This document shows positions 17,304 to 25,534 of a stretch of 64,000 nt of DNA, piece after piece (within the stretch, counting starts at the first letter, position 1; the number at the start of each line of letters is the position of its first letter). Source of the stretch: DASTPP01 sp035762175 (GTDB lineage Bacteria > Myxococcota_A > Polyangia > Polyangiales > Polyangiaceae). The stretch spans positions 61,507 to 125,506 of the forward strand of contig DASTPP010000427.1 of assembly GCA_035762175.1 (NCBI GenBank), read 5' to 3'. Below the pieces are notes generated by a model, which saw nothing but the letters and a program-made list of their open reading frames with translations, searched no databases and was not told the DNA's origin. The translations under genes and the position numbers were made by a program.

Positions 17304-17741
17304 GGCGCGCCTTCGGCCGCGCGGCGGCGGGCGCGTGCTCGGCATCGAGAAAGAGCGTACGCGCCCCCTTGAAAAGAGCGTTAAACCGAAGAGCTTCGGC
17401 GCTACCGCGCAGAGAAATCGAGAACCCGAACTCCACAAAGATTTCTCCTTTTCGAGCTCGCCTGTCGGCCAAGTTTCGCTTGATTTTGGCGACGAGACGA
17501 GAAACAGAAAATCATTTTCATTTTCATAAGAAAGTTCAGGCCACCTGTTTCCTTTTGGCACTGAATGAGACTATGGTGCGCCCCGTCTTTGGTGGGCCCC
17601 ATGGTCGGTTGGCCTGCCGCTTGCTGACGTGGCTCGGGCGCGTGCCTCGGCCGGGCTGCCCGCCACCCCTGGTTCGATCCAACACCCCTGGCGGTCGCAT
17701 TCACATCGTCTTTCTTGTCGTGTTCCCTCGGAGGCAAAGTC

Positions 17742-18782
17742 ATGAACGGACACTGGGTTAAATTGGTTTCTGTGGCCGCGCTCGCGCTGGCTGGTACGCT
17801 GGCGGTCGCTTGCGGCGGCGACGACGACGACGACGACAACCCCAGCACCGGCGGCCGCGGCGGCTCGGGCGGCTCGGCCGGCACCGGCGGCGGCAGCGGC
17901 ACCGGCGGCGGCGGCACCGGCGGCGGCGCGGGCAGCGGCGGCGCGGCGGGCTCGGGCGGCGGCAGCACGCTGCCCCTGCCCCCGACCGACGTGGCCGGGC
18001 TCCAGACGGCGCTCAACGCGGGCAACTACCTGCCCGAGGTCAAGGCCGAGAAGTGGGCCTGCTCGAACGAACAAATCGGCAACATCAACTTGGGCGAGGC
18101 GACGAGCAAGGCGCACGCCTTCGACGAAAACCGCGACCCGGTCGACGCCGCCCCCGCCCGCAATTGTGCGAACTTCAGCCTCGCCGGGCTCGAGTTCAAG
18201 GCCGACACCGACGGCGGCAACGCGGCCGGCTGGCCCATCGGGGCGGCCGCCCTGAAAGAGACCCTCGATGCGAGTGACAACGTCATCGAGATTGCCTACT
18301 TCGCCCTCAAGCCCGACCTCACGTGGTTCTTCGCCACCGCGACCCCGGCCCAGGGCGAAGACCTGCAACCCGCCGGCCCCGGCCGCAACTATGAAGTTAC
18401 CGCGGGCCAAGGGTGCGCCAGTTGCCACACCGGCCCGGACGTGGTCACCTTCGGCAACTCCGTCCCGCGGACGGACGACCTGGCCGACCCGAACCCGTAC
18501 GAGCCCTTATTCGATAGTACCGCCGGCGCCGCCGGCGGTGCTCGTCGAGAATCGCCGCGCCCCCCGCCGACGCGAGTCGGCCGGGGGCGTCGCGCTTTGT
18601 GGCCCGACGGCGAAGGCTGGTTTCGCTACCTTCCAGGCGACCGGGGTAGGGACGGGAAATGCCTCCGTGCCAGCCCGTACCGGGGGAAGGGCGTCTTCCT
18701 TGCTATCGAGGGTCCGCTGCTCGGTCTAGAGCGTAGGTCAGGCGGGTTTGGTCCAGCCGCAGGCCGGGGGCCCCATGACTGA
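17742..18782 (+). CDS. cytochrome P460-like lipoprotein with altered C-terminus
   Basis: A 346-residue frame from the ATG at 17742, which has ggagg 7 nt upstream. Cys24 ends a lipoprotein signal, then come six Asp residues and a long Gly-Ser linker. The P460-like domain follows: LTWFFATATP, Cys pairs, and one CASCH heme motif at about residue 226. After NPYEPLF (about residue 255) the sequence turns into Arg/Gly-rich text with no family character up to 18782, and its last codons run through one arm of the 27-bp inverted repeat. The natural end probably lay near 18515; in the +2 frame a TAG occurs right there. A paralogue is at 15915-16592. Confidence 0.65.
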   Translation: MNGHWVKLVSVAALALAGTLAVACGGDDDDDDNPSTGGRGGSGGSAGTGGGSGTGGGGTGGGAGSGGAAGSGGGSTLPLPPTDVAGLQTALNAGNYLPEVKAEKWACSNEQIGNINLGEATSKAHAFDENRDPVDAAPARNCANFSLAGLEFKADTDGGNAAGWPIGAAALKETLDASDNVIEIAYFALKPDLTWFFATATPAQGEDLQPAGPGRNYEVTAGQGCASCHTGPDVVTFGNSVPRTDDLADPNPYEPLFDSTAGAAGGARRESPRPPPTRVGRGRRALWPDGEGWFRYLPGDRGRDGKCLRASPYRGKGVFLAIEGPLLGLERRSGGFGPAAGRGPHD

Positions 18783-18842
18783 GCCGGAGGCGAGTTTGGG
18801 GCGGCCGGAGAGTGTACCAAACCCGCCTGACCTACGCTCTAG
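18726..18842. repeat. perfect 27-bp inverted repeat with 63-nt loop
   Basis: The arm at 18726-18752 (ctagagcgtaggtcaggcgg and seven more bases) is exactly complementary to 18816-18842. The right arm contains the TAG that ends the RCC1 remnant, and the left arm lies in the tail of the P460-like frame. It could be a bidirectional terminator or the ends of a small mobile or excised element; no U-tract follows. Confidence 0.9.
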
Positions 18843-19087
18843 TTCGAGCCCCAGCACCAGGCCGTCCCATCCGATGTGAGGGCACAAGCGTAGGGGCCAC
18901 CGACGCTCACCTGCTTAACCCCGCCCGAGTTGCTGACCACGCCGGGCGGCCTGCCGATCGCCCCGCCCGGCGCGCCCTTCGTGCCGCGGCCGAGCTGCCC
19001 GTGACGGTTACCGCCCCAGCAATCGGCGACGCCGTCTTTCTTCACGGCGCACGTATTTAGGTCGGACGTTCCGGTAAAAAGTAGGTC
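18839..19087 (-). pseudogene. RCC1-repeat protein remnant
   Basis: The minus strand encodes about 83 residues with two recognisable RCC1-type blades: NTCAVKKDGVADCWGGN, then GQLGRGTK and YACALTSDGTAWCWGSN. Full RCC1 proteins have at least seven such repeats and a signal peptide; here a stop lies just upstream of the first blade and the end is cut off inside the inverted repeat. It is best read as a surviving fragment of a larger surface or regulatory beta-propeller gene. Confidence 0.7.
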
Positions 19088-19247
19088 ACCCTACATAAAC
19101 TGGCGACGGGGGGTCGAGGCCAACAGCCCCGGCCCCCCGCCTCAAACGCCCCGGGGCGAGATGGCCGCCAGGGCGCCCGCCGGCCGGGGCATCGCGGCCG
19201 CCCCGGTCGTGCTCTCTGGGGCCCGCCGGGCACTGCGCCGCGGACGC

Positions 19248-20849
19248 TCAGCGGGGCGCAGGCCCGGGCGCGCCCTCGCCGCCGACGCTTCGCTTGCGCC
19301 ATACCACATAGCAGAGGCGCCCGGACGCCCAGGCGTCCGAAGGCTCGAACGCCCCGGCGACCCAGGGGTCGCGCAAGAGGCGCTCTTCGACCGCGCGCGC
19401 GGCCGGGGCGCGCTCGGCGCGGCAGGGCGCCCCCTCGGCCGAGAGCACGACGAGCGTGGTGACGCCGCGCGCGTCGAGCAAGGTCGCGGGCACGCGCTTG
19501 GACGTGTGGCCGCCGGGCAGGGCGGCGATCGCGGGGTCGGTGCGGCCGGCGAGGTCGACGATGCGGCTCTCCCCCGCGGCCGCGAGCCAGCCGACGTCGA
19601 GCGCGGCGACGACCTCGCCCGGGTCGAGCGAGCGGCGCGCGCGCTCGACCAGCGGCAGGCGCGCCCCGACGACCGAGGCGGCGGCCGCGCCCGCGCGCGA
19701 CCAGGCGAAGGCCATCGCGGCGAGGGCGACGGCGAGGCGCGCGAGCGTCCAGCCGAGGGGGGCGAGCGCGGCGACGTCGACCGCGGCGACGAGCAGGGCC
19801 GGGAAGGCGGGCACGAGCAGGCGGCTGAGCGGCATCCAGTCGCCGCCCGCGGCCGCGACGCTCGCCGCGTGCGCGAGCGCGGCGGCGACGAGCCAGCGCG
19901 CGCGAGAGAGCTCCGGCCGCCGCAGCAGGGCGAGCGGCGCCGCGGCGAGCGCCGGGAAGCCCCCGAGCAGGAGGCCCGCGACCACGTACGCGAAGCCGTG
20001 CCGGAAGTCGCTCGGCTTGGCGTCGACGGCGAGCGGCACCGGGCGCCCGAAGAGGGCGAGCCGCAGGGCAACGACGGCCAGCCAGGGGCCGACGGCGAGC
20101 GCGAAGGGCCAGACCGAGAGGGCGCGCGGGCGGGCGGGTCGGGGGGCGAGGGGCTCGGCGTCGGGCGCGGGGGGGCCGGAGGAGCCGGAGGAGTCGGAGG
20201 AGTCGGAGGAGAAGGGGTGCGCCGGGGGGGCCGGCGGCTCGAGCGAGCGGAAGGCGCCGACGACGCAGGCGAAGGGTAGAAGTTCCGGACGGAAGGAGGC
20301 CGCCGCGCCGCACGCCGCGGCGGCGAGGGCGCGCGCGCGCGCGGGGGCGGCGCAGGCGAAGGCGACGAGGGCGGTGACGACGCCGGTCTCGGTGCCCGCG
20401 CAGGCCCAGGCGCCGAGCGGCGCGCTCGCGCCGAGCGCCGCGAGCGGCAGCGCGCGCGCCTTGCGGCCGGCGGCGCGCGCGGCGCACGCGCCGAGGTGGG
20501 CGGCGGCCGCGAGCCACGCGAGCGCGCCGAGCGCGCGCGCCGCGCGCCAGACGCGCAAGGGCTCGCCGCCGAAGGGCGCGAGCAGGGGCGCCCAGGGCAG
20601 CGGCGTGACGCCGTCGGTGGGGGGCCCCCCGGCGTTGAAGCGATAGCCGAGGCCCGAGGCCAGGTGCGCGGCGTAGCGCGGCGCGATCCACGCGTCGTCG
20701 ACGGTGAAGCCCGAGAGCAGCGCGAGCGGCAGCGCGGCGAGCGCGAGGGCGGCGAGCGCCCAGCGCGCCCGCGGGCCCGCCGCGGGCGCGGCGCGGGCGC
20801 GCGGCGGCGGCCGCGAGGGGGCCCCGAGGGTCGGCGCGCGCTTGTCCAC
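19248..20849 (-). CDS. GT-C fold membrane glycosyltransferase-like protein
   Basis: A 533-residue polytopic protein. After the first helix comes SGFTVDDAWIAPRYAAHL and GLGYRFNAGGPPTDGVTPLPW, the acidic first loop and FN-GG-x-DGVT pattern of bacterial GT-C enzymes such as AftB-like arabinofuranosyltransferases. About ten helices follow, interrupted by a low-complexity SSDSSDSSGSSG loop near residue 200. A C-terminal soluble domain carries GRTDPAIAALPGGH. The GTG at 20849 is the only start ahead of helix one, although its GGAGA is almost adjacent. Divergent from the propeller gene at 20919. Lipid-linked sugar and acceptor unknown. Confidence 0.65.
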   Translation of the reverse strand: MDKRAPTLGAPSRPPPRARAAPAAGPRARWALAALALAALPLALLSGFTVDDAWIAPRYAAHLASGLGYRFNAGGPPTDGVTPLPWAPLLAPFGGEPLRVWRAARALGALAWLAAAAHLGACAARAAGRKARALPLAALGASAPLGAWACAGTETGVVTALVAFACAAPARARALAAAACGAAASFRPELLPFACVVGAFRSLEPPAPPAHPFSSDSSDSSGSSGPPAPDAEPLAPRPARPRALSVWPFALAVGPWLAVVALRLALFGRPVPLAVDAKPSDFRHGFAYVVAGLLLGGFPALAAAPLALLRRPELSRARWLVAAALAHAASVAAAGGDWMPLSRLLVPAFPALLVAAVDVAALAPLGWTLARLAVALAAMAFAWSRAGAAAASVVGARLPLVERARRSLDPGEVVAALDVGWLAAAGESRIVDLAGRTDPAIAALPGGHTSKRVPATLLDARGVTTLVVLSAEGAPCRAERAPAARAVEERLLRDPWVAGAFEPSDAWASGRLCYVVWRKRSVGGEGAPGPAPR

Positions 20850-20918
20850 TCTCCGACGAAAGGAGTCGAAAAGTTCGAAGGGCGCAAGGGCCTGCCTAGC
20901 ATCGCGTCCGCCCCGCCC

Positions 20919-23210
20919 ATGACGCTCTTCCTCGTGAGCCACGCCCCGCGCCCCTCCCAGCGTCCGACCGCGCGCGCGCAGGGCCCGGTCGACTTGGTCG
21001 TCGACGGCATCAACCTGACCGCCCGCGTCGGCCCCGGGCAGGCGTCGGCCTTCCTGCGCGATCTCTCGCTCGCCGCCGCCGACCTCGCCTCGGGGCGCCG
21101 CGAGCGCGCCGCCGTGCGCCACTACCAGCGCGACGAGGCGTGGGAGGTGAGCCTCGAGCGCGACGGCGCCGACGTGCTCGTCTCCGTCTTCCGCGGCGGC
21201 GCCGAGCCCGAGATCGCCGTGCACGAGCACCGGGCCCGCGGCGAACGCCTCGTCGCCGCCCTGCTCGCGGCCTGCGAGCCGGCGCCGCCCGCCGCCGGCG
21301 AGCGCGACGGGCGCGCCGACCTCGCCTACGCGCGCTCGCTGCTCGCGGGGCTCGGCCCCTGGGCGGCCGGGCCCGCGCTGCCCCCGCCCGTCGAGGTGGC
21401 GATCGCGACGGCCGAGGGCGCGCCCTTGCGCCTCTTCTGCCGCGTGCCGCTGCGCCCCCGGCGGGGCGAGGCGACCCCCGGCGTCGAGCGCTCGGACCTC
21501 GCCTCGCTGCTCGTGCGGGGCCCGCTCTGGGCCGAGGCGCACGGCCGCAAGGCGCCCGCCGAGGACGTGCTCCTCGTGCTCGCCGCCGAGCGGCTGGCCC
21601 AGCTCGCGCTCGACGTGCTCGCGCACGCCCGCCGCGGCGCCGCGTTCGCGCGCCACGAGTCGGTCGGCGGGGTCCCGGTCGGCGTGCGCTTCGAGCCCGG
21701 CCTCGGCTGCCGCCTCGCCGTCGGGCGGCCCGGCCGCGCGCCCGAGCCGCCGCCCGTGCCGCCCGAGGCGCTCGCCGGCGCCGCGCTCGAGTTCGGCCGC
21801 GGGCTCGCGCGGGCCATCCTGCGCCACGACCGCGCGCAGGGCAGCAACCTGCGCCTCGGCGCCTTCCGCCAGGCGCTCAAGCGCCTCGGCGAGGCCTTGC
21901 GCCCGGCCGACGCGCCGGCCCAGGCGCGCCTGAACGCCGCCCCCGAGAGCTTCCGCGCCTACGCGCTGGCCGAGTCGGCGAAGCAGGGGGCCCCCGGCGG
22001 CGCCCCCGCCCCCGCCCCCGCCCGCGCCGCCGAGGGCTCGCCCCTCGGCCCCGGCCGGCTACGCTACGCCCTGCGCTGGGAGGCCCTCGTGCCGGGGCTC
22101 GATCTGCACGGCACCTTCCTCTGCGGCGACCGGCTCGTCGTCAGCGGGCGCCGCGAGACCGCGTGCCTCGAGCGCGCCGGCGGCACCGTGCTCTGGCGCC
22201 GGCCGGCCGCGCCCGCCCGCGGCGTGCCCACCCCGGGCGGGCTCGCGCGCCTCTACGCCGACGGCCGCGTCGAGGTGCTCGACTACGGCACCGGCGAGGT
22301 CGGCCTCGCCCTCGCGCTCGCCCCGCAGCGCTCGGGCGCGCCCGGCGGCGCCGTCGTCAACGCGCCCGGCCTGCCCAAGCTGCTCGTCGTCGCCGAGGGC
22401 GAGCGGCACCTGACGGCCGTCGACCTCGTCAGCGGCGAGCTGCGCTGGCGGCACGCGCGGCCCCGCGGCGGCCCCTGCCGGCTGCGGCGCGCCGGCCGCC
22501 TGATGCTCGAGAACGCCGGCGACGGCACGCTCACCGCCATCGACGTCGCCACCGGCGAGCTCGTCTGGCGCCTCTGCGAGCGCGAGCCCATCGCCGGCCC
22601 CCCCCTCTTCGATCAGGACACCGTCTACGTCGCCTCGGGCGACGACGACGGCGGCCACCTCCTGTTGATCGACCCCTGGTCGGGCGCCGTCCGGCGCCGC
22701 GTCGCCCTGCCCGCCCCGCCCGAGCCGGGCGCCGCCCCCCTGCGCACCGACGCCTCGGTGGCGCTGCTCGTGCGCGGCGAGGGCGTCGTCGGCGTCGCCG
22801 GCTTCGCCCGCGAGAGCGGCGAGCCGCGCTTCGGCCCCGGCCCCTTCGCCGCCCCCCCGGGCTCGGCCTGGCTCGCCGTCGACGCCACCATCTTCTGCAA
22901 CACCGAGGAGGGCGAGGCCGCCGGCCTGCGCGACGCCGACGGCTCCGTCCTCTTCCGCCGGCGGCTCGGCGACGGCGGCGCCCCGCCCCGCCGGCTCGAG
23001 CCCGTGCTGCGCGCGGGCGCGCTCTTCGTGCCGCAGGCCGACGGCGTGCACCTCTTGCGGCCGCGCGACGGCGAGGGCCTCGGCTTCGCGCCCACCGACC
23101 TCGTGCCCGACCTCTTGCGCGTCGACGAGCGCTGCGACCTCTACGTCGCCGAAGAGAGCGGGCACCTGCGCGCCTTCGGCCTCGGCCCCCGCCTCGCCGT
23201 CGTCCGCTAA
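20919..23210 (+). CDS. PQQ-like beta-propeller repeat protein with N-terminal helical region
   Basis: A 763-residue protein with no signal peptide. Residues 1-370 are a novel-looking alpha/beta region. From about 375 a run of WD/PQQ-like blades follows: ALRWEALVPGLDLHG, GGTVLWRRP, VDLVSGELRWRH, IDVATGELVWRL and IDPWSGAVRRRV, the W-x-x-x-G-x-L/V-W pattern of quinoprotein-like propellers. Lacking the residues of PQQ dehydrogenases, it is more likely a scaffold or sensor than an enzyme. ATG 20919 follows a CTAG element by 20 nt and opens divergently from the GT-C gene. Confidence 0.7.
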   Translation: MTLFLVSHAPRPSQRPTARAQGPVDLVVDGINLTARVGPGQASAFLRDLSLAAADLASGRRERAAVRHYQRDEAWEVSLERDGADVLVSVFRGGAEPEIAVHEHRARGERLVAALLAACEPAPPAAGERDGRADLAYARSLLAGLGPWAAGPALPPPVEVAIATAEGAPLRLFCRVPLRPRRGEATPGVERSDLASLLVRGPLWAEAHGRKAPAEDVLLVLAAERLAQLALDVLAHARRGAAFARHESVGGVPVGVRFEPGLGCRLAVGRPGRAPEPPPVPPEALAGAALEFGRGLARAILRHDRAQGSNLRLGAFRQALKRLGEALRPADAPAQARLNAAPESFRAYALAESAKQGAPGGAPAPAPARAAEGSPLGPGRLRYALRWEALVPGLDLHGTFLCGDRLVVSGRRETACLERAGGTVLWRRPAAPARGVPTPGGLARLYADGRVEVLDYGTGEVGLALALAPQRSGAPGGAVVNAPGLPKLLVVAEGERHLTAVDLVSGELRWRHARPRGGPCRLRRAGRLMLENAGDGTLTAIDVATGELVWRLCEREPIAGPPLFDQDTVYVASGDDDGGHLLLIDPWSGAVRRRVALPAPPEPGAAPLRTDASVALLVRGEGVVGVAGFARESGEPRFGPGPFAAPPGSAWLAVDATIFCNTEEGEAAGLRDADGSVLFRRRLGDGGAPPRRLEPVLRAGALFVPQADGVHLLRPRDGEGLGFAPTDLVPDLLRVDERCDLYVAEESGHLRAFGLGPRLAVVR

Positions 23211-23245
23211 GCGCGCGGGGCGAGGCGGCCGCGCGCGCCGGCGGC

Positions 23246-23638
23246 TCACTCGTCGGCGAGCCGGCAGAGCCGCACGCGCGCGCGCCCCTCGCCGACCATG
23301 CCCAGGTCGACCGCCGCCGCGCGCGACAGATCGATCACCGACCCGCCGTGGAAGGGGCCGCGATCGTTGATGCGCACGATGACGCTGCGATCGCCGCGCT
23401 CGACCAGCACGCGCGCCCCGAAGGGCAACGACCGGTGCGCCGCCGTGCGATCGAGCGGGTCGTAGGGCTCGCCGCTCGCGGTCTTCTTGCCCGCGAACCC
23501 GTCGGCGTAATAGGTCGCCTGGCCGCCCGAGCAGGCCGCGGCCTGCGCCGGGGCGGCCTGGCGGGCGAGGGGCATCGCGAGCAAGAAGACGAGCGCGCCC
23601 ATGGCGGGACGCTTCGCACGACTCGCGCGGGCCGGCAA
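23246..23638 (-). CDS. rlpA: RlpA-like double-psi beta-barrel protein
   Basis: RlpA proteins are septal peptidoglycan lytic transglycosylases that act on denuded glycan. The 130-residue protein has a signal peptide (ALVFLLAMPLA, cleaved near AQA) and a complete barrel: ATYYADGFAGKKTASGEPYD, then LPFGARVLV and VRINDRGPFHGG with the catalytic-region Asp, ending IDLSRAAAVDLGM. There is no SPOR domain, as in many short RlpA proteins. The TTG at 23638 is chosen because it supplies the basic n-region and has GAAGG close upstream; ATG at 23602 is the alternative. Confidence 0.88.
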   Translation of the reverse strand: MPARASRAKRPAMGALVFLLAMPLARQAAPAQAAACSGGQATYYADGFAGKKTASGEPYDPLDRTAAHRSLPFGARVLVERGDRSVIVRINDRGPFHGGSVIDLSRAAAVDLGMVGEGRARVRLCRLADE

Positions 23639-23782
23639 CGGCCCTTCGGCAGCCAGAGCGGGCTAAAAAACTACACCCCGCCCCGGCGCCCGGGCGGCGC
23701 GCCGGGCGGGCGCCGGCGGCGGCCGGCAGAACATGGTTTTCAGCCGGTCGCACGACGCAGTAGGGTGCTTCCGCAAGCGGTC

Positions 23783-24895
23783 ATGGACACCCCCGACCTA
23801 CAACCTTTCGCCAAGCAGCCCCTCGGCGGCATCGACCGCCGCGCGATGGTGCAACGCCTCTCGTCCGAGGGCCCGAAGGTCGCCGCCGGCGACCTCGAGC
23901 GCGCCCGCGCCGCGCTGCGCCCCGTCGGCGTCGCGCTGCCCGACGACCACGTCGTGCTCCTGCTCGGGGGCTCGGGCGGCATCCTGCGCTCGGTCGCCAT
24001 CCAGCTCTTGTTCGGCGAGGGCGTGGCCGTGCACGCCGTGCACTACGACAGCGAGAAGCTGCAGGTCGGCTACCACCACGCCCGCGCGCTCACGGCCGCC
24101 GCGGCCGAGGCCGGCGTCGGCTGCGCCTTCTACAACCACGACGCGACCCGCCCCGAGGTCATCGCCCAGGTCGTCGCCGACCTCGCCGCGCGCTACCGCG
24201 TCGCGCACCTCGTCAACGGCATCGCCGCCGGCGCCACCAAGCGCTTCGTCGAGCACGGCCCGACGCGCGTGCGCGAGCTCGACGTCGCCTTCGACCCCGT
24301 GCGCCAGACCCCCGACTTCTCGTCGTGGTCGAACCTGCGCAAGATCGGCCTCGCCGAGGTCGAGGTCGCGACCGAGGGCGACATCGAGCGCACCTACCGG
24401 TACATGGGCCGCTCGACCGCGCCCTGGGCCGAGGCGCTCGCCGCCGCGGGCCTCTTGAAGCGGGGCGAGAGCCTCGTCGCCTTCACCGACTACGAGTACG
24501 AGCCCGACGACCCGGTCTACGCCCACGGGCCGCTCTGCCGCGCCAAGGTGCTGCAGCGCGAGAGCCTCGCCGAGATCAAAGCGCGCCTCGGCGTGCGCAC
24601 CGCGCGCCTCTGCTACCCGGCCGTCAACACGACCGCGCTCGGCGCCATCCCCGGGGGCATCTTGATGTTCGCCGGCACCGCCCAGATCTTGCGCGAGCGC
24701 GGCCAGTACGCCGGCCTGCCCTCGCTCGCCCGCGACACCGCCCCCGTCTTCGCGCTCGACCACCCCGGCGGCGACCTGCGCCTCGACCTCGCCTTCCAAG
24801 AGGTCCTGCCCGAGTTCCACCGCCGCAAGGCCCTGCTGACCCCGCACAATTTGCGCGAAAACTTCCCGCTCGTCTTCGAGCACGAGGGGCTCTAA
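23783..24895 (+). CDS. FabV-like trans-2-enoyl-CoA/ACP reductase family protein
   Basis: A 370-residue Rossmann protein. The dinucleotide site is VVLLLGGSGGILRSVAIQL at about residues 53-71. A Y-x8-K pair, Tyr246 and Lys255 in PVYAHGPLCRAK, matches the unusual catalytic spacing of FabV rather than the Y-x3-K or Y-x6-K of other SDRs; it is followed by a conserved-like PAVNTTALGAIPGG block. Overall similarity to classic FabV (about 400 residues) looks low, so this may be a sister family. ATG 23783 is the first start giving a normal N-terminus. No fatty-acid genes adjoin it. Confidence 0.65.
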   Translation: MDTPDLQPFAKQPLGGIDRRAMVQRLSSEGPKVAAGDLERARAALRPVGVALPDDHVVLLLGGSGGILRSVAIQLLFGEGVAVHAVHYDSEKLQVGYHHARALTAAAAEAGVGCAFYNHDATRPEVIAQVVADLAARYRVAHLVNGIAAGATKRFVEHGPTRVRELDVAFDPVRQTPDFSSWSNLRKIGLAEVEVATEGDIERTYRYMGRSTAPWAEALAAAGLLKRGESLVAFTDYEYEPDDPVYAHGPLCRAKVLQRESLAEIKARLGVRTARLCYPAVNTTALGAIPGGILMFAGTAQILRERGQYAGLPSLARDTAPVFALDHPGGDLRLDLAFQEVLPEFHRRKALLTPHNLRENFPLVFEHEGL

Positions 24896-25021
24896 CCGGG
24901 CCCCTCTCGACCGCCGCGAACGGCCCCCGGCCAAGGCAGGCGAGCGAGGCGCACTCGGACGCCGGCCAGGGGCCGCGCCGCAAGGTCGGGGCGGGCCCTG
25001 TAACTCCCCCTCCCCGGCCGG

Positions 25022-25534
25022 CACCGTGCCCTGCCCCCGGCCGGCCGGCAGCGCGAGCCGGCGGTAGGGCTTGCGCACCACGGTCAGGCGCTCGACGCGG
25101 CCCCGGCGCGCGACCGTGAGCGTCACGGCCGAGCCCACCTCGCCCGCGAGCGCCCGGTGCACGCCCCCGGGGTCGAGGTCGCGCACGTCGCGCCCGTCGA
25201 CCGCGAGCACCTCGTCGCCGGGCTCGAGGCCGGCGCGGGCGCCGTCCATCGTCGGCTCGACGCGGCGGACCCAGAGCCGCCCCGAGGCCCGATCCTGCCG
25301 GAAGACGGCCCCCACCGAGCCCACGCTCGCGCGGCAGCCCGGCGCCGCCGCGAGCGCGAGGGCGAGGGCGAGGGCGCCGAGGGCGCGAGGTTTCGGGCGC
25401 CCGGGGGCCCCGGGCGGCGGCCCCGGGGCCGGGGCGCCGGGGTGCGAGCGGGGGCGCGGCCTCAGAAAGGCCCTGAGCGAGGCGGCCCGGGGGGTGCTAG
25501 CGTAGCCGGAAGGATGTCGCTCAAGATCGATCAA
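25022..25534 (-). CDS. PDZ-domain lipoprotein segment without normal start or stop
   Basis: The minus strand encodes a basic n-region (RPKPRALGALALALALAAAPGC, shortened here to its type) leading to a lipobox, then a clear PDZ domain: LWVRRVEPTMDGARAGLEPG, DEVLAVDGRDVRDL, GSAVTLTVARRGRVERL. The only standard start is a TTG at 25534, inside the first codons of the divergent DUF444 gene. No in-frame stop occurs until 23798, so the frame runs antisense through most of the FabV-like gene; a TAG one frame away lies at 24892. It may be expressed from CTG near 25455, be frameshifted, or be decaying. Coordinates mark the recognisable part. Confidence 0.5.

Larger units (their letters stand above)
16593..17741. 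other. 1.1-kb divergent regulatory gap between the two P460-like genes, with a low-GC stretch
   Basis: The gap holds one doubtful small frame (16913-17239), a 22-bp direct repeat, a pair of 17-bp repeats and a clearly AT-richer stretch (about 17330-17600, for example gaaaatcattttcattttc). The three small frames within the AT-rich stretch disagree in sense and show no family motif. The ATG of the right-hand P460 gene is preceded by ggagg within this gap. The low GC suggests a complex promoter or acquired DNA. Confidence 0.6.

Noticed and set aside
17560..17590. Sigma-54 promoter at ttggcactgaatgag
   Set aside because: The -24 GG is present but no GC at the required -12 spacing.
17335..17761. 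Small open frames in the AT-rich stretch upstream of the second P460-like gene
   Set aside because: Competing frames on both strands, none with a good start or recognisable motif.
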